64,000 bases of DNA from Tritrichomonas musculus (lineage: Eukaryota; Parabasalia; Tritrichomonadida; Tritrichomonadidae): positions 1 to 64,000 of the forward strand of contig JAPFFF010000025.1 in NCBI GenBank assembly GCA_039105265.1. Reading direction: 5' to 3'. The position numbers and the translations under genes were made by a program. The notes below the pieces were generated by a model. That model did no database searches, had not been told where the DNA came from, and saw only the letters and a list, made by a program, of their open reading frames with translations. How positions within the stretch are numbered: the stretch's first letter is position 1; each line of letters opens with the position of its first letter. Below are positions 33,056-41,854 of the stretch, piece by piece.

Positions 33056-35134
33056 TTATATGTTTACTTTCTTATTTCCATCTGATATTATCTTTGTCCA
33101 CAATTTAACCTGAAACAAAGCCAAATATTCATCAATATTATATGTCTCTTCTACAGGCATTAATTCTCGCTGTACTGCTAATGCAATGACTGTAATATTT
33201 AAATTATTTTTCGCAATAATTTCTGAAAGTTGGTATGTTGTATTATCAATTATAGTTGTCATACTATCAGAATAATTTTTTCCATCCAAACAAATGCCAA
33301 TTTGGAAATTGTTATTGTTATTGTCATTATTATCATTATTTCCTTCAGTTGACTTTTTTCTTTTTCTAAAAGTTAATTCAGTTTTAATATCGAATTCTAG
33401 TAATTGGTCATATTTTATATCATGAGAATCAAACTTTATATCAAATTCTTCCATTTGATGTATGTAATTTTGATCTTTCCAATAATCATTTAAAATGCAA
33501 TGTACGCATGGAATATTAACACAGTATAAATAATAATAATAATAATATTGACGGCATAAACAAACTTTTTGAGAATAATTTGATTTAAGATTAGGATTTT
33601 TTGAAATTTCTTTATATGCTTTATCTTTAAACTTATTTAAGTGAGTTTTTACATTCAAATGTGCACTAGAATTGGTTCTTAACGTACGATCCATAATATA
33701 TTTTATAATGTACGCAAGTCGTAGCGGTAAAGAAAGTCGAGTTGCTTTAAAAATACCGTTTAATTGTTTATGAAACGATTCTACGTGATTTGTTGTGGTT
33801 GGTATTCCATAGACACTTCGCTTGAAATATGGAGAATATTCTTTTTTTACTTCGACATAATTTCCGTTCACATCAACACCTAAGACTTTGCTTACTTTTT
33901 CAAATCTTGCATCATCTTTATTTTCTTGTAAATTATATAATAACTGAAAAGTTTGGTAATATCTATTAAAATGTTTAGACCACTCAAAGCCTGAAAAAGT
34001 GAATAATATATCTGAAAATAAAAGACCGAGTAATGAATTGGCACCGATTGACCGAATCAAATGAACTAAACAATAATAAAAATCTAAATCATAATTTTTC
34101 GCTAATTTTTGAAATGCTTTATGTTCATCACTTAAATATTTTTTATTTTTGAATTTAAGAAAAAGTGAATTTTCTTCAGAATTTTCATAAAATTCATCTA
34201 ACTTTTTGAGAGATTCAAAAAAAATACTATATAATGACGTTTTCTCAGAAGGTGAAATTAAAATTGCTAGTGGAATCCCAGTATTTCGGAAAATAAGATG
34301 AGGAACACAAATAGCATATGGTGCCAGAGCTCGAAAAGTGGCGTCAAGTTCAATTGTGGTTGCTTGTTCAAATTGATGAGATTTTACAATATCTAAAAAA
34401 TAAGGTGAAAACCAAGAAAAAATGCCAAATTGATATTGGTTTAAATCAACCTCTTCTGTTGGATGAAATCTGAAAAGAAATCCTCCATAATTTTTCAGAA
34501 TACTTTCAATTGAATCATCTGGATTCATTTGCTTGTGCTTTTGCCTTTTAATAGTTTTGCAATTAAATGGAGCTATTGTGTAAAATATTGTTGCAGTAAT
34601 CGGATTTTGAATAGATCTATCTACAGACTGATTATTGTAAAAATCAGATAATTCTTGCATTCCTTTGTTTTTTATTATCTGAAAAGGACTATTCGGATTA
34701 GGATTTTTAATAATTATGTTGCTATAAACATAAACTGTTCTTTCGTTCTTTTTGAATTTCACATTATGTATTTTTTTATATTTAATTGTATTAAATAAAT
34801 TAATAATTTGTATTGCAAAATAGTTACCACTAACTTGGTAATATATTTTAAATAAATTGGTTTGATGCCTTGAAATTAGCATAAAATTTGTAAATATTTG
34901 ATTATCAATTCTTTTTGGGTTTTTTAATTTATGTGTTTGTGAAAACGTATATTTATTATTTTTAAATGTGCTCAAAAAATAAAGAACACTAAAATTATCA
35001 ATGAGAGGTTTTCGATTATCATATGGTGGATTTGTCAAATAAATTGGATGATCGCGATGAGAAAATGTTTTTTCAGATAATACATTAGTTGCTGTTCCTA
35101 ATTGCAGTGATATTTGTCCATTTTGATCAAACAT
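33056..35134 (-). CDS. MULE-type transposase
   Basis: 692 residues, ATG start. The central DDE/RNase-H-like core has a first Asp in TIELDATFRA (~270), a second in KYLSDEHKAFQ (~340) and a Glu in TTTNHVESFHKQLNGIFKA (~465), with the C-H pair CLVHLIRS between the last two. Downstream, CLCRQ and then NIPCVHC form a CxC-x(n)-CxH SWIM-type zinc motif typical of MULE transposases. The C-terminus (KTELTFRKRKK, ITVIALAVQRELM, YLALFQVKLW) is conserved in the deleted copy at 12616-13082. The frame is uninterrupted and all core residues are present, so it may be functional. Confidence 0.85.
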   Translation of the reverse strand: MFDQNGQISLQLGTATNVLSEKTFSHRDHPIYLTNPPYDNRKPLIDNFSVLYFLSTFKNNKYTFSQTHKLKNPKRIDNQIFTNFMLISRHQTNLFKIYYQVSGNYFAIQIINLFNTIKYKKIHNVKFKKNERTVYVYSNIIIKNPNPNSPFQIIKNKGMQELSDFYNNQSVDRSIQNPITATIFYTIAPFNCKTIKRQKHKQMNPDDSIESILKNYGGFLFRFHPTEEVDLNQYQFGIFSWFSPYFLDIVKSHQFEQATTIELDATFRALAPYAICVPHLIFRNTGIPLAILISPSEKTSLYSIFFESLKKLDEFYENSEENSLFLKFKNKKYLSDEHKAFQKLAKNYDLDFYYCLVHLIRSIGANSLLGLLFSDILFTFSGFEWSKHFNRYYQTFQLLYNLQENKDDARFEKVSKVLGVDVNGNYVEVKKEYSPYFKRSVYGIPTTTNHVESFHKQLNGIFKATRLSLPLRLAYIIKYIMDRTLRTNSSAHLNVKTHLNKFKDKAYKEISKNPNLKSNYSQKVCLCRQYYYYYYLYCVNIPCVHCILNDYWKDQNYIHQMEEFDIKFDSHDIKYDQLLEFDIKTELTFRKRKKSTEGNNDNNDNNNNNFQIGICLDGKNYSDSMTTIIDNTTYQLSEIIAKNNLNITVIALAVQRELMPVEETYNIDEYLALFQVKLWTKIISDGNKKVNI

Positions 35135-35300
35135 TATAATTGTTTGTAAAAAAGAAAAGTAAACGATAATTTTGATTGAAACTTTTTAAATAGTTTATTA
35201 ATTTTTTTGTAAAAGTGTATTTAGAAATGATTAAATATGAACAATGTTAACTATATAATTATTAAAAATAATATTTAAATAATATTATTGAAAAAAAAAA

Positions 35301-35705
35301 AAATTTACAACATTTGTGTAAAATCAGAGATTTTGAGCAATTACTATGAGATCGTTTAGTGAGGAATGTGCTGTTATTAGTTCGTGCTTTGAGTTTCCTT
35401 ATTGAGGTTACCTTCTTGCTGTTTACGTGTAAATGATATTTACAACATTTGTGTAAAATCAGAGATTTTGAGCAATTACTATGAGATCGTTTAGTGAGGA
35501 ATGTGTTGTTATTAGTTCGTGCTTTGAGTTTCCTTATTGAGGTTACCTTCTTGCTGTTTACGTGTAAATGATATTTACAACATTTGTGTAAAATCAGAGA
35601 TTTTGAGCAATTACTATGAGATCGTTTAGTGAGGAATGTGTTGTTATTAGTTCGTGCTTTGAGTTTCCTTATTGAGGTTACCTTCTTGCTGTTTACGTGT
35701 AAATG
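35301..35705 (-). repeat. 135-bp tandem array, right arm, 3 units (inverted)
   Basis: Three units of the same 135-bp repeat as the left arm, in inverse orientation. The innermost carries the AACAGCAC variant also present in some left units, so the two arms share variants and probably exchange sequence. Confidence 0.92.
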
Positions 35706-36039
35706 ATATTTTAATATCGCATCTGGCAATTTATAATTAAAAATGGTTCCTTATTTTGCGTCGATCACAAACAATCTGCTGGTGGAATCAGCAGCGGAAT
35801 CAATCAATAATACATTTGCTCTGATGCGATACCAATTTCAAAACAAAAGGGCGCCTTTTTTCATATAATAGATAATTCACCTTTATAACCGTTTTATTTC
35901 AATCTCTCAAAAAGTTCATCTCAACGATAGAACTTTTTCTCTCAAAAAGTGGTAAAATTTTTACCTGGTCGGATCTTTCAAAAAGTTTCTTGTTGTAAAA
36001 TATTTCGTGCCGATTTTAATAGACCCCGATTCCTATGCC
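35706..36039 (-). repeat. Outer terminal inverted repeat, right, of large MULE
   Basis: The inverse of 29527-29860 with the same length; the only difference noticed is at the outermost flank. Confidence 0.88.
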
Positions 36040-38085
36040 AAGTGAGATCTCCTACGTATATGAAAGAAAAGCATCCAAATTAAAAATGGCATTAAAATGA
36101 ATAGAACATCAGAACGACTTTATTAATCAAAAAATAAACGGTTTTTATTAAATATATACATGCTTGCTCACTTTTCCTATTGACCAGAATTACATAATTT
36201 GAAAAAAAATTTTAATGATCATCAATATTCTGAAAAAAATTTGTTATACTTTTTTCTTAAATAGAGTTTAATTTTGGGATATTTGTAAGTTTACTATAAT
36301 ATTATTTATTGCATACATTAAAATTCAATTTTAAGGATGACTTAGGATATTGATTGTGAAAACGCATACAAATAATTGATAGAGTATTGAATTCATTCAT
36401 TTTTTCAATTATAAAAAAAGTTACCAAAGATGCGAATCATCAATTTGGACTACTAACCGAGTTGAAAAATTGATATGCTTTGATTAAATCTTATTTTACA
36501 AGGATTAAACAATTCGAATATTATTGTTGAGCATATTTTGATAATTTTCAAAAAATACTCACTTTTTATACTTTATTAATCAAATTTCAAAATTTATAAA
36601 TGGAAAACATCATCATTGCCATAATTCAAACCAAATATTTAGATTTTTCAGATGCTATATCATTTGAATTTTTAATAATTATTTTTTATATTTTTTTACT
36701 TTTGCATATTTTATTGAACTATTCCATGACGTTTACAAGAAAGAAATTTCATCATACCTCTCTTTATTGAAGATAAAAAAATTTTTTTATAATTAATTTT
36801 CTGTTGAAACATTGAATAATTAATTTGAATATTATTTATGATATAAATATATACTATCCAAAATTAATCATAAAATATAATATAAACATTTTTTATTAAA
36901 TATATGAAAGATAAAATTAATATAAATTTTCATATTAATCAAAATAAATAATAATTTTCATATTTAAAATTTGAAATAATTATAAATTTCTTATCTCATT
37001 TTTCAATTAGGAAAATTTTACCCTAAAAAAAAAATTGAATGATCATATAAAAAGAATTGTCCTAAAATATTTTTTGGTATTTTCCTTTTTTAAAGCTTCC
37101 ATGAATATTTAAATTCTGCTATAATTGTTGATTCCTTAAACACTATTATTAATTTATCGATTGCAATAATCAAATACGAAAATTTTGAAAAATATCAATA
37201 TCAATTTGCAGTTTGAATTAATATAATGAAGAGCAATATGGTTAAATGATTTATATACAAAAATTAGACACGCATGCAAAAACTCGGATCTCCTCTTACA
37301 TAAGGTTTCATTAAAAATATAAATATTCATACGTGTTGTTTTAGCCAAATTCATAACTTTCAAATGAATAGAAGTATGCTAATTCACAAATGTAGCACTT
37401 GAACTATTAATTATATCAAAATTAAGCATTTGTTGAATATTTCCTATTGAGTATTTTTTTAATTCATTTACTTTTTTATTCAAAAATTTATACTTCAACA
37501 GGTCTGATATCATAAAAATTGAATGAATTAAAAGTACCCATATTTTACCCTTTATGTGTGAGTTTTCAGTTTTTGAAAGTTTCATTCAAACCATTTCACT
37601 TCATCTACATTTCATAAAGACTTTGAGAGCTCGATGAAGTCACAGATTGAAAAAAGAATTGCCACTTCACAATATCCATTTTCAAATGACTTTAATATAA
37701 AAAGAGATATTTAAATAAAAAATCAATTTTTCTTTCAGCGAATTGTTACCAATAAATATAAATCTAAATGCTTAAAGTTTGATTAATTGACTGTAAATTT
37801 ATTTCATTAAAAAAAACTATCGTTCAATAATTGAATCATTTTGAATGCAATTCATTTTTCTTTGAAATCTCCTTTCAAAAATTCTGAGCTTAGTTTTTTT
37901 AACCTTATAAAATGTGTTTAATTTATCATCATTTAGAACTTTAAATGAATCTGATGTTTGTCTGCTCTTGAATATATTCCAAAAATTTAGGTAAAATAGG
38001 TAAATGAATTAAAAAAAAAAAAAAAATGCAAAATTACCTATTTTTATTCTAATATCTATTTTTGAGTAATAAATGACAGATTTTT
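36040..38085. other. Intergenic, AT-rich, no recognised gene
   Basis: 2.0 kb between the large MULE and the cystatin gene. Minus-strand frames of 68-69 codons (37154-37363, 37379-37585) have no recognisable features, and a 16-A run lies near 38012. Nothing else is supported. Confidence 0.5.
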
Positions 38086-38667
38086 TCAATAAATTGGATA
38101 AGCTGAAACTAATTCATCAGTCAAGCAATAAGGTTTTCTGATAATTATAGCTGAGAAAATGTTATGGTTTGAATCCATAAAAATAACATGCTCTTTAATT
38201 CCATTAACAACCTGCTTTCTATATACTAAAACAGTTCCGCTTTTAGAAACAAGTAAATTCATCTTTTTCTGGATTGTCTTAGCTAAACGATACAAATCAT
38301 TAGATGAAAAGAGCATAGAACTTACCCATTTGAATCCTCCCATTATTGGTTTTGCTTTTGATAGGCATTGAATTTCACTGATTGTTATTTTGTTCTGCTG
38401 ATCAACAAATAATGTGAGATCGAAACAAAGAGTGGTGGATATATTGATAGTGAGCTGAATAAACATTCCATTAACAATTTGTAATTTAGCAAAAGAAATT
38501 TCATATCCTTTTTGTCCAATTTCAGGAAAGAGATGAGGAAGATTTCTATCAAGATATGGTCTGATAAGTCTTACTTGCTCTGAATCAATAGGTATTGATT
38601 TCCAACCTCCTGGAAGTAAATCTGGATCTATTGACATGCTATATAATGTAAGTAATAATCCAAGCAT
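38086..38667 (-). CDS. Secreted two-domain cystatin-like cysteine-protease inhibitor
   Basis: 193 residues. Residues 1-14 are a short hydrophobic leader (MLGLLLTLYSMSID). Two cystatin-like domains follow. Domain 1 (~19-95) has an LPGGW start, a helix (SEQVRLIRPYLDRNL) and the papain-binding loop LQIVNG. Domain 2 (~108-190) has IMGGF, a helix (SSNDLYRLAKTIQKK) and QVVNG. Both loops fit Q-x-V-x-G, and both domains keep the N-terminal Gly-Gly that enters the protease cleft. Cystatins reversibly inhibit papain-family proteases such as the cathepsin-L-like enzymes trichomonads secrete; whether the target is self or host is inference. The divergence between domains indicates an old tandem duplication. 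Confidence 0.78.
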   Translation of the reverse strand: MLGLLLTLYSMSIDPDLLPGGWKSIPIDSEQVRLIRPYLDRNLPHLFPEIGQKGYEISFAKLQIVNGMFIQLTINISTTLCFDLTLFVDQQNKITISEIQCLSKAKPIMGGFKWVSSMLFSSNDLYRLAKTIQKKMNLLVSKSGTVLVYRKQVVNGIKEHVIFMDSNHNIFSAIIIRKPYCLTDELVSAYPIY

Positions 38668-38985
38668 TATAAAAAAATGATATCTTTTTTCATCATATAT
38701 TTTCTTTTTTATTCTATAAAAAAAATTGAATGATTATTTTTTGTATTCTCTCAAATATGTTTTATATGATTCAAATTAAAAATAAAAGTATACAAAAATA
38801 CAATAATTTGTATTTATTTTTTTATTAAAAAGTATTCAAAAAGTAAAAGAACTTTTTAATAATATATCATATCAACGATATTAGAAATAATGATGAAAGG
38901 TTTAATCAAGCTTAAGATTAGGTTCAATTTCAAAAATACTTCCAATGAATACTGAATTTCATAAATGAAAAGATGAAACCAAAGA
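38668..38985. other. Short AT-rich spacer
   Basis: About 320 bases upstream of the cystatin gene and downstream of the BspA pseudogene. A 5' region for the cystatin gene is expected here, but no clear promoter motif is visible. Confidence 0.4.
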
Positions 38986-39798
38986 TTATGGTAAAGAAAC
39001 ACTTTCAAGCGAGGTGCAATGAGAAAATATTAATAAATCAATTTTTGTTACGGAAGATGGGATTGAAATTGAAGAAAGCGATGAGCAATGAGAAAAGACA
39101 TCTCTTTTGATTGAGATTACAGAAATAGGAAGACTAAAAGTAGCTTTTTCAATTATGTCTATTAAGCAAGGCTCATCAAATGCAACATCCTCCAATGAAT
39201 AGCGTTTCATAAAAGCATAAGGTTCAATAGATTTTACTGAAGATGGAATTATTACTTTTTTTAATGAAGAGCATCTACTGAATGCAAATGTTTTTTTAAG
39301 AGTTAAAGAGGAAGGAATTGATATATCTGTAATGGAAGAGCATCCATTGAAAACATTAAAATCAATGAAAGTAAGGCATGGAGAAATTAATGCTTGTGTC
39401 AATGAATTCCATTTGGTGAAAGCATTTCTTCCCCATTTATGTTACTAATGGAGGAATCTGCAGGTGCTTAATATGAATTCCATTTATAAAAAAACATTTT
39501 TGCCAATGAGTGTTAAAGAAGAAGGAAGTTCTATTAAACTAAGATAGCAGCATTTAAAGAACGAATAACTTTCTATCTTATTAACTGAAGAAGGAATAGT
39601 TACTTGCATCAATGATGAGCACGGACTAAAAGTACTATTTAGTATTATATTAAAAATTAACTCTAACTTGAAATTATATTGAAAATTTTCATTGAATGTT
39701 AGAAGAGTACCACAGAATTCTATTTTTATGTTAATTATTTTTCCAATTTTCTTTTTATAAATCAACAATAAGGTCAAAAATAAAAACAATAAGGTCAA
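38986..39798 (-). pseudogene. Decayed BspA-like LRR gene
   Basis: Two separate frames (38986-39402 and part of 39484-39798) contain 23-residue BspA repeats (SISIPSSVTKIDLLIFSHC, VIIPSSVKSIEPYAF, VTIPSSVNKIESYSFFKCC), but neither has a proper ATG start and they are out of phase across ~39403-39483. The repeat register is also irregular (e.g. a DEPCLIDIIEKATFS interruption). It is a truncated and frame-broken relic of a gene like the one at 14506-16170. Confidence 0.75.
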
Positions 39799-39977
39799 AA
39801 AAATTCAATTGAAAAAATAAACTTTTTTTTGATAAAGAGTTTAGTGCATTAGCTATTCAATACATAAAAATTGTTAAATGTCAAACACAGATTTTTTAGA
39901 TAAAAATACTTTCGGTCAAATATCAGAGAAAATCGTTCTAAACAAAACCAATAAATAAAAATATTATTTATTAAAGA

Positions 39978-40049
39978 TTCACCTTCCTACTGTTTTTCAT
40001 ATTTCTGACGATTCATACTGGTTTTATGGCAAAACAGTAGGAAGGTGAA
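39978..40049. repeat. 19-bp perfect inverted repeat at a gene breakpoint
   Basis: The arms 39978-39996 and 40031-40049 (TTCACCTTCCTACTGTTTT and its complement) are separated by 34 bp. The right arm overlaps the first codons of the kinase fragment that follows. Confidence 0.85.
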
Positions 40050-40367
40050 GATTACAGAAACAAAACAGACGTTTATTCATTCGGCGTCATTTTGTACAGA
40101 ATCTTTTACGGTTCTTTGCCTAAACAGAGCTTGAAAGACAAAACAAATGGTGTCAAAATCGCGATTAACAATCCAACACCGCCTGTGTCTGATTTCTGCG
40201 CAGATTTGATAAAGAAGTGCTTGGAATCTAGTCCTTCAAAAAGACCTTCATTCAGTAAGATCCTTCAATTAGTGAGAGAAAAATCATTCATGCTTGCAAC
40301 AGACGTTGATCCTTCATTGATTAAAAAACGTGATGAAGAACTTGAAAAATTTGAATCTAATAAATAA
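40041..40367 (+). pseudogene. C-terminal fragment of a protein kinase domain
   Basis: The frame reads EGEDYRNKTDVYSFGVILYR, then CADLIKKCLESSPSKRPSF and SKILQLVREK, i.e. kinase subdomains IX-XI of a TKL/CAMK-like kinase with the conserved Arg of subdomain XI. Everything N-terminal (ATP site, catalytic loop, DFG) is absent, with a stop just upstream and no ATG in frame. It begins inside the right arm of an inverted repeat, so it is a truncated copy made by rearrangement. Base composition is less AT-rich than the flanks, consistent with a recently coding origin. Confidence 0.8.
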
Positions 40368-40820
40368 TTTAATTTAATTACATTTATTATTTAATATAAG
40401 GGTGTAATTTTATAGAACAATGAACTTTAATGGAAATTTTAAAAGCATCGAATTTACTGATTGGTCAGCACAATATAGAGGAACTGTTTATATCCATTCT
40501 TCAGAAATCGTTAATTTGCATGAGCATTGGTTCATTTTCTATTTCAACTAAAGGTTTTTTTTTTTTTAATAAATCTCAAATTTCATGAAATTCTTTTTTG
40601 TGAAAAGACGATCAGCTTATGGTTAATTTGTTTTTAATTTTACCTTGTTCTTAGTCTTGTGAAAACACTTGATATCAAGTCTGTTTTAATATATTTAAAA
40701 AATTATCAAATCTGATTCGCAATATCGTTAATACAATGCTATTAATTTTATAAAATAAAATAATGCAGTTTATTAAATATTTTAAATGATTGAAAAATTT
40801 TCTAAAAATTTTTAGTATAG
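40368..40820. other. Spacer within the fragment cluster
   Basis: Holds the 40420-40551 frame; the remainder (40552-40820) is AT-rich without recognisable content. Confidence 0.4.
40420..40551 (+). CDS. Possible 43-residue ORF or gene fragment
   Basis: ATG start; the sequence is MNFNGNFKSIEFTDWSAQYR followed by GTVYIHSSEIVNLHEHWFIF. The composition is that of a beta-rich coding piece rather than spacer, but the length and neighbourhood (pseudogenes on both sides) suggest a fragment. Family not recognised. Confidence 0.3.
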   Translation: MNFNGNFKSIEFTDWSAQYRGTVYIHSSEIVNLHEHWFIFYFN

Positions 40821-40952
40821 TTATTTAGAATCAAAATGAATGACCTCCCCATTTAAACTCAATGTATTTTCATATTGAATATTATCAATGGGATTATCTT
40901 TCAAAAAACTAATATATCTATCTTTATATTTAATAACTTCGACAATTTTCAT
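40821..40952 (-). CDS. Possible 43-residue ORF or gene fragment
   Basis: ATG at 40952; begins MKIVEVIKYKDRYISFLKDN and continues through an NTLSLNGEVIHF strand. It lies 26 bp downstream of another short frame (40979-41080) on the same strand. Protein-like, but unidentified. Confidence 0.3.
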   Translation of the reverse strand: MKIVEVIKYKDRYISFLKDNPIDNIQYENTLSLNGEVIHFDSK

Positions 40953-40978
40953 TGGGTTTTTTTAATAAATTTTTCACG

Positions 40979-41080
40979 TTATTCATGAAGTTCAGCTTGT
41001 GTATCAGTGATTTTCTTCACAAGAACATCGAAATCAACATCTTCGATTGTTTGGTCGAATTCCTCCAATTTCTTCTTCAT
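40979..41080 (-). CDS. Possible coiled-coil gene fragment (33 residues)
   Basis: MKKKLEEFDQTIEDVDFDVL then VKKITDTQAELHE and a stop; the frame is open upstream for a further 12 codons (KKTIVLKKIIEN). Charged, helical and less AT-rich than the spacer. It may be the last piece of a decayed gene. Confidence 0.3.
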   Translation of the reverse strand: MKKKLEEFDQTIEDVDFDVLVKKITDTQAELHE

Positions 41081-41152
41081 GTTTTCGATTATTTTTTTTA
41101 GGACAATCGTTTTTTTCTACGCTACTTTTTGAATGGTTTTTCTATCCATGAA

Positions 41153-41478
41153 TCTTAAGGTGAAATTTAACTTACTCTGTTAAGAAAATTAACCAAAAAA
41201 ATCGTAAATTAAAATTTTCTCTTAAAATTATAACTATTTGCTTTTTTTGATATAATTTTTATTTATTTTTACATAATTTTTCAGGAATATACGCACCTGT
41301 GATCACCACGGGGCTGCGCGAAGCCGAATCAGGCTCCTTGAATTGCTGGATGAATCGGGAAGCCATTTGAACTAAATATTTATGGATTATTTAGCAAAAA
41401 TTGAATAAAAAATGTATAAAAAAGTATTCAAAAAGTTTAAAAGTTTTCAAAAAGTGGTGTAGAAAAATACAATTCCCC
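41153..41478. repeat. 326-bp dispersed repeat, copy 1
   Basis: About 95% identical to 47691-48017 in the same orientation. A GC-richer core (41286-41370) contrasts with AT-rich sides. On the minus strand the core begins an ATG frame (41366 to 41259): MASRFIQQFKEPDSASRSPV then VITGAYIPEK. The two substitutions between copies inside this core are both synonymous in that frame. It could be the 5' end of a duplicated gene or part of an unclassified repeat. Confidence 0.8.
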
Positions 41479-41854
41479 TTTTTTTTATGTTTGTTGCTTT
41501 CAAATGAACGAGCTGAGTTGATGGCATTTTTGCATTTTCAAGTTGTTGACGTAATTTTTCTATATCAAGTTATGTATCACTCAATAAATGATGTGCTTCT
41601 TGCAAAATTTTTCATATTTTCAAGTTGTTGATATGTTTTTTATTTTTCATATTTTCAATTATTTCAAGGTTAAAATATTCTTTATATGACAGAAATGAAG
41701 AATTCAATAAAAAAAATACAAAGAATTTTTAATCATTTCGATGAAATATAAAGCTCAAAAAAAAGGACGATTATTTTCTTCTGAAAAATTTGTCTGTGTA
41801 ATAGATAATTGCAATATTATTTATAAAATATAACAAATAAATAATAATTTGTAT
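41479..41854. other. Spacer, no gene
   Basis: 376 bases downstream of the DYRK-like gene, with an imperfect direct repeat of TTTTTCATATTTTCAAGTTG-like sequence at 41605-41655. Nothing else is seen. Confidence 0.4.

Larger units (their letters stand above)
29527..36039. mobile_element. MULE DNA transposon with full-length transposase and asymmetric tandem arrays
   Basis: 6513 bp beginning GGCATAGGAATCGGGG and ending with the inverse. The outer inverted repeats are 334 bp each (29527-29860, 35706-36039) and appear essentially identical. Inside them are arrays of a 135-bp unit: 23 copies plus a partial on the left (29861-32981) and three on the right (35301-35705), in inverted orientation. The transposase gene (33056-35134, minus) lies between. 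The ends match the small MULE (GAATC.GGGTCTATTAAAATC core), but the flanking 9-mers (CCCATTTTC and AAGTGAGAT) differ, so no target duplication is visible. Confidence 0.88.

Noticed and set aside
35262-35729. 155-codon minus-strand frame
   Set aside because: The same 135-bp repeat in the right arm of the element.
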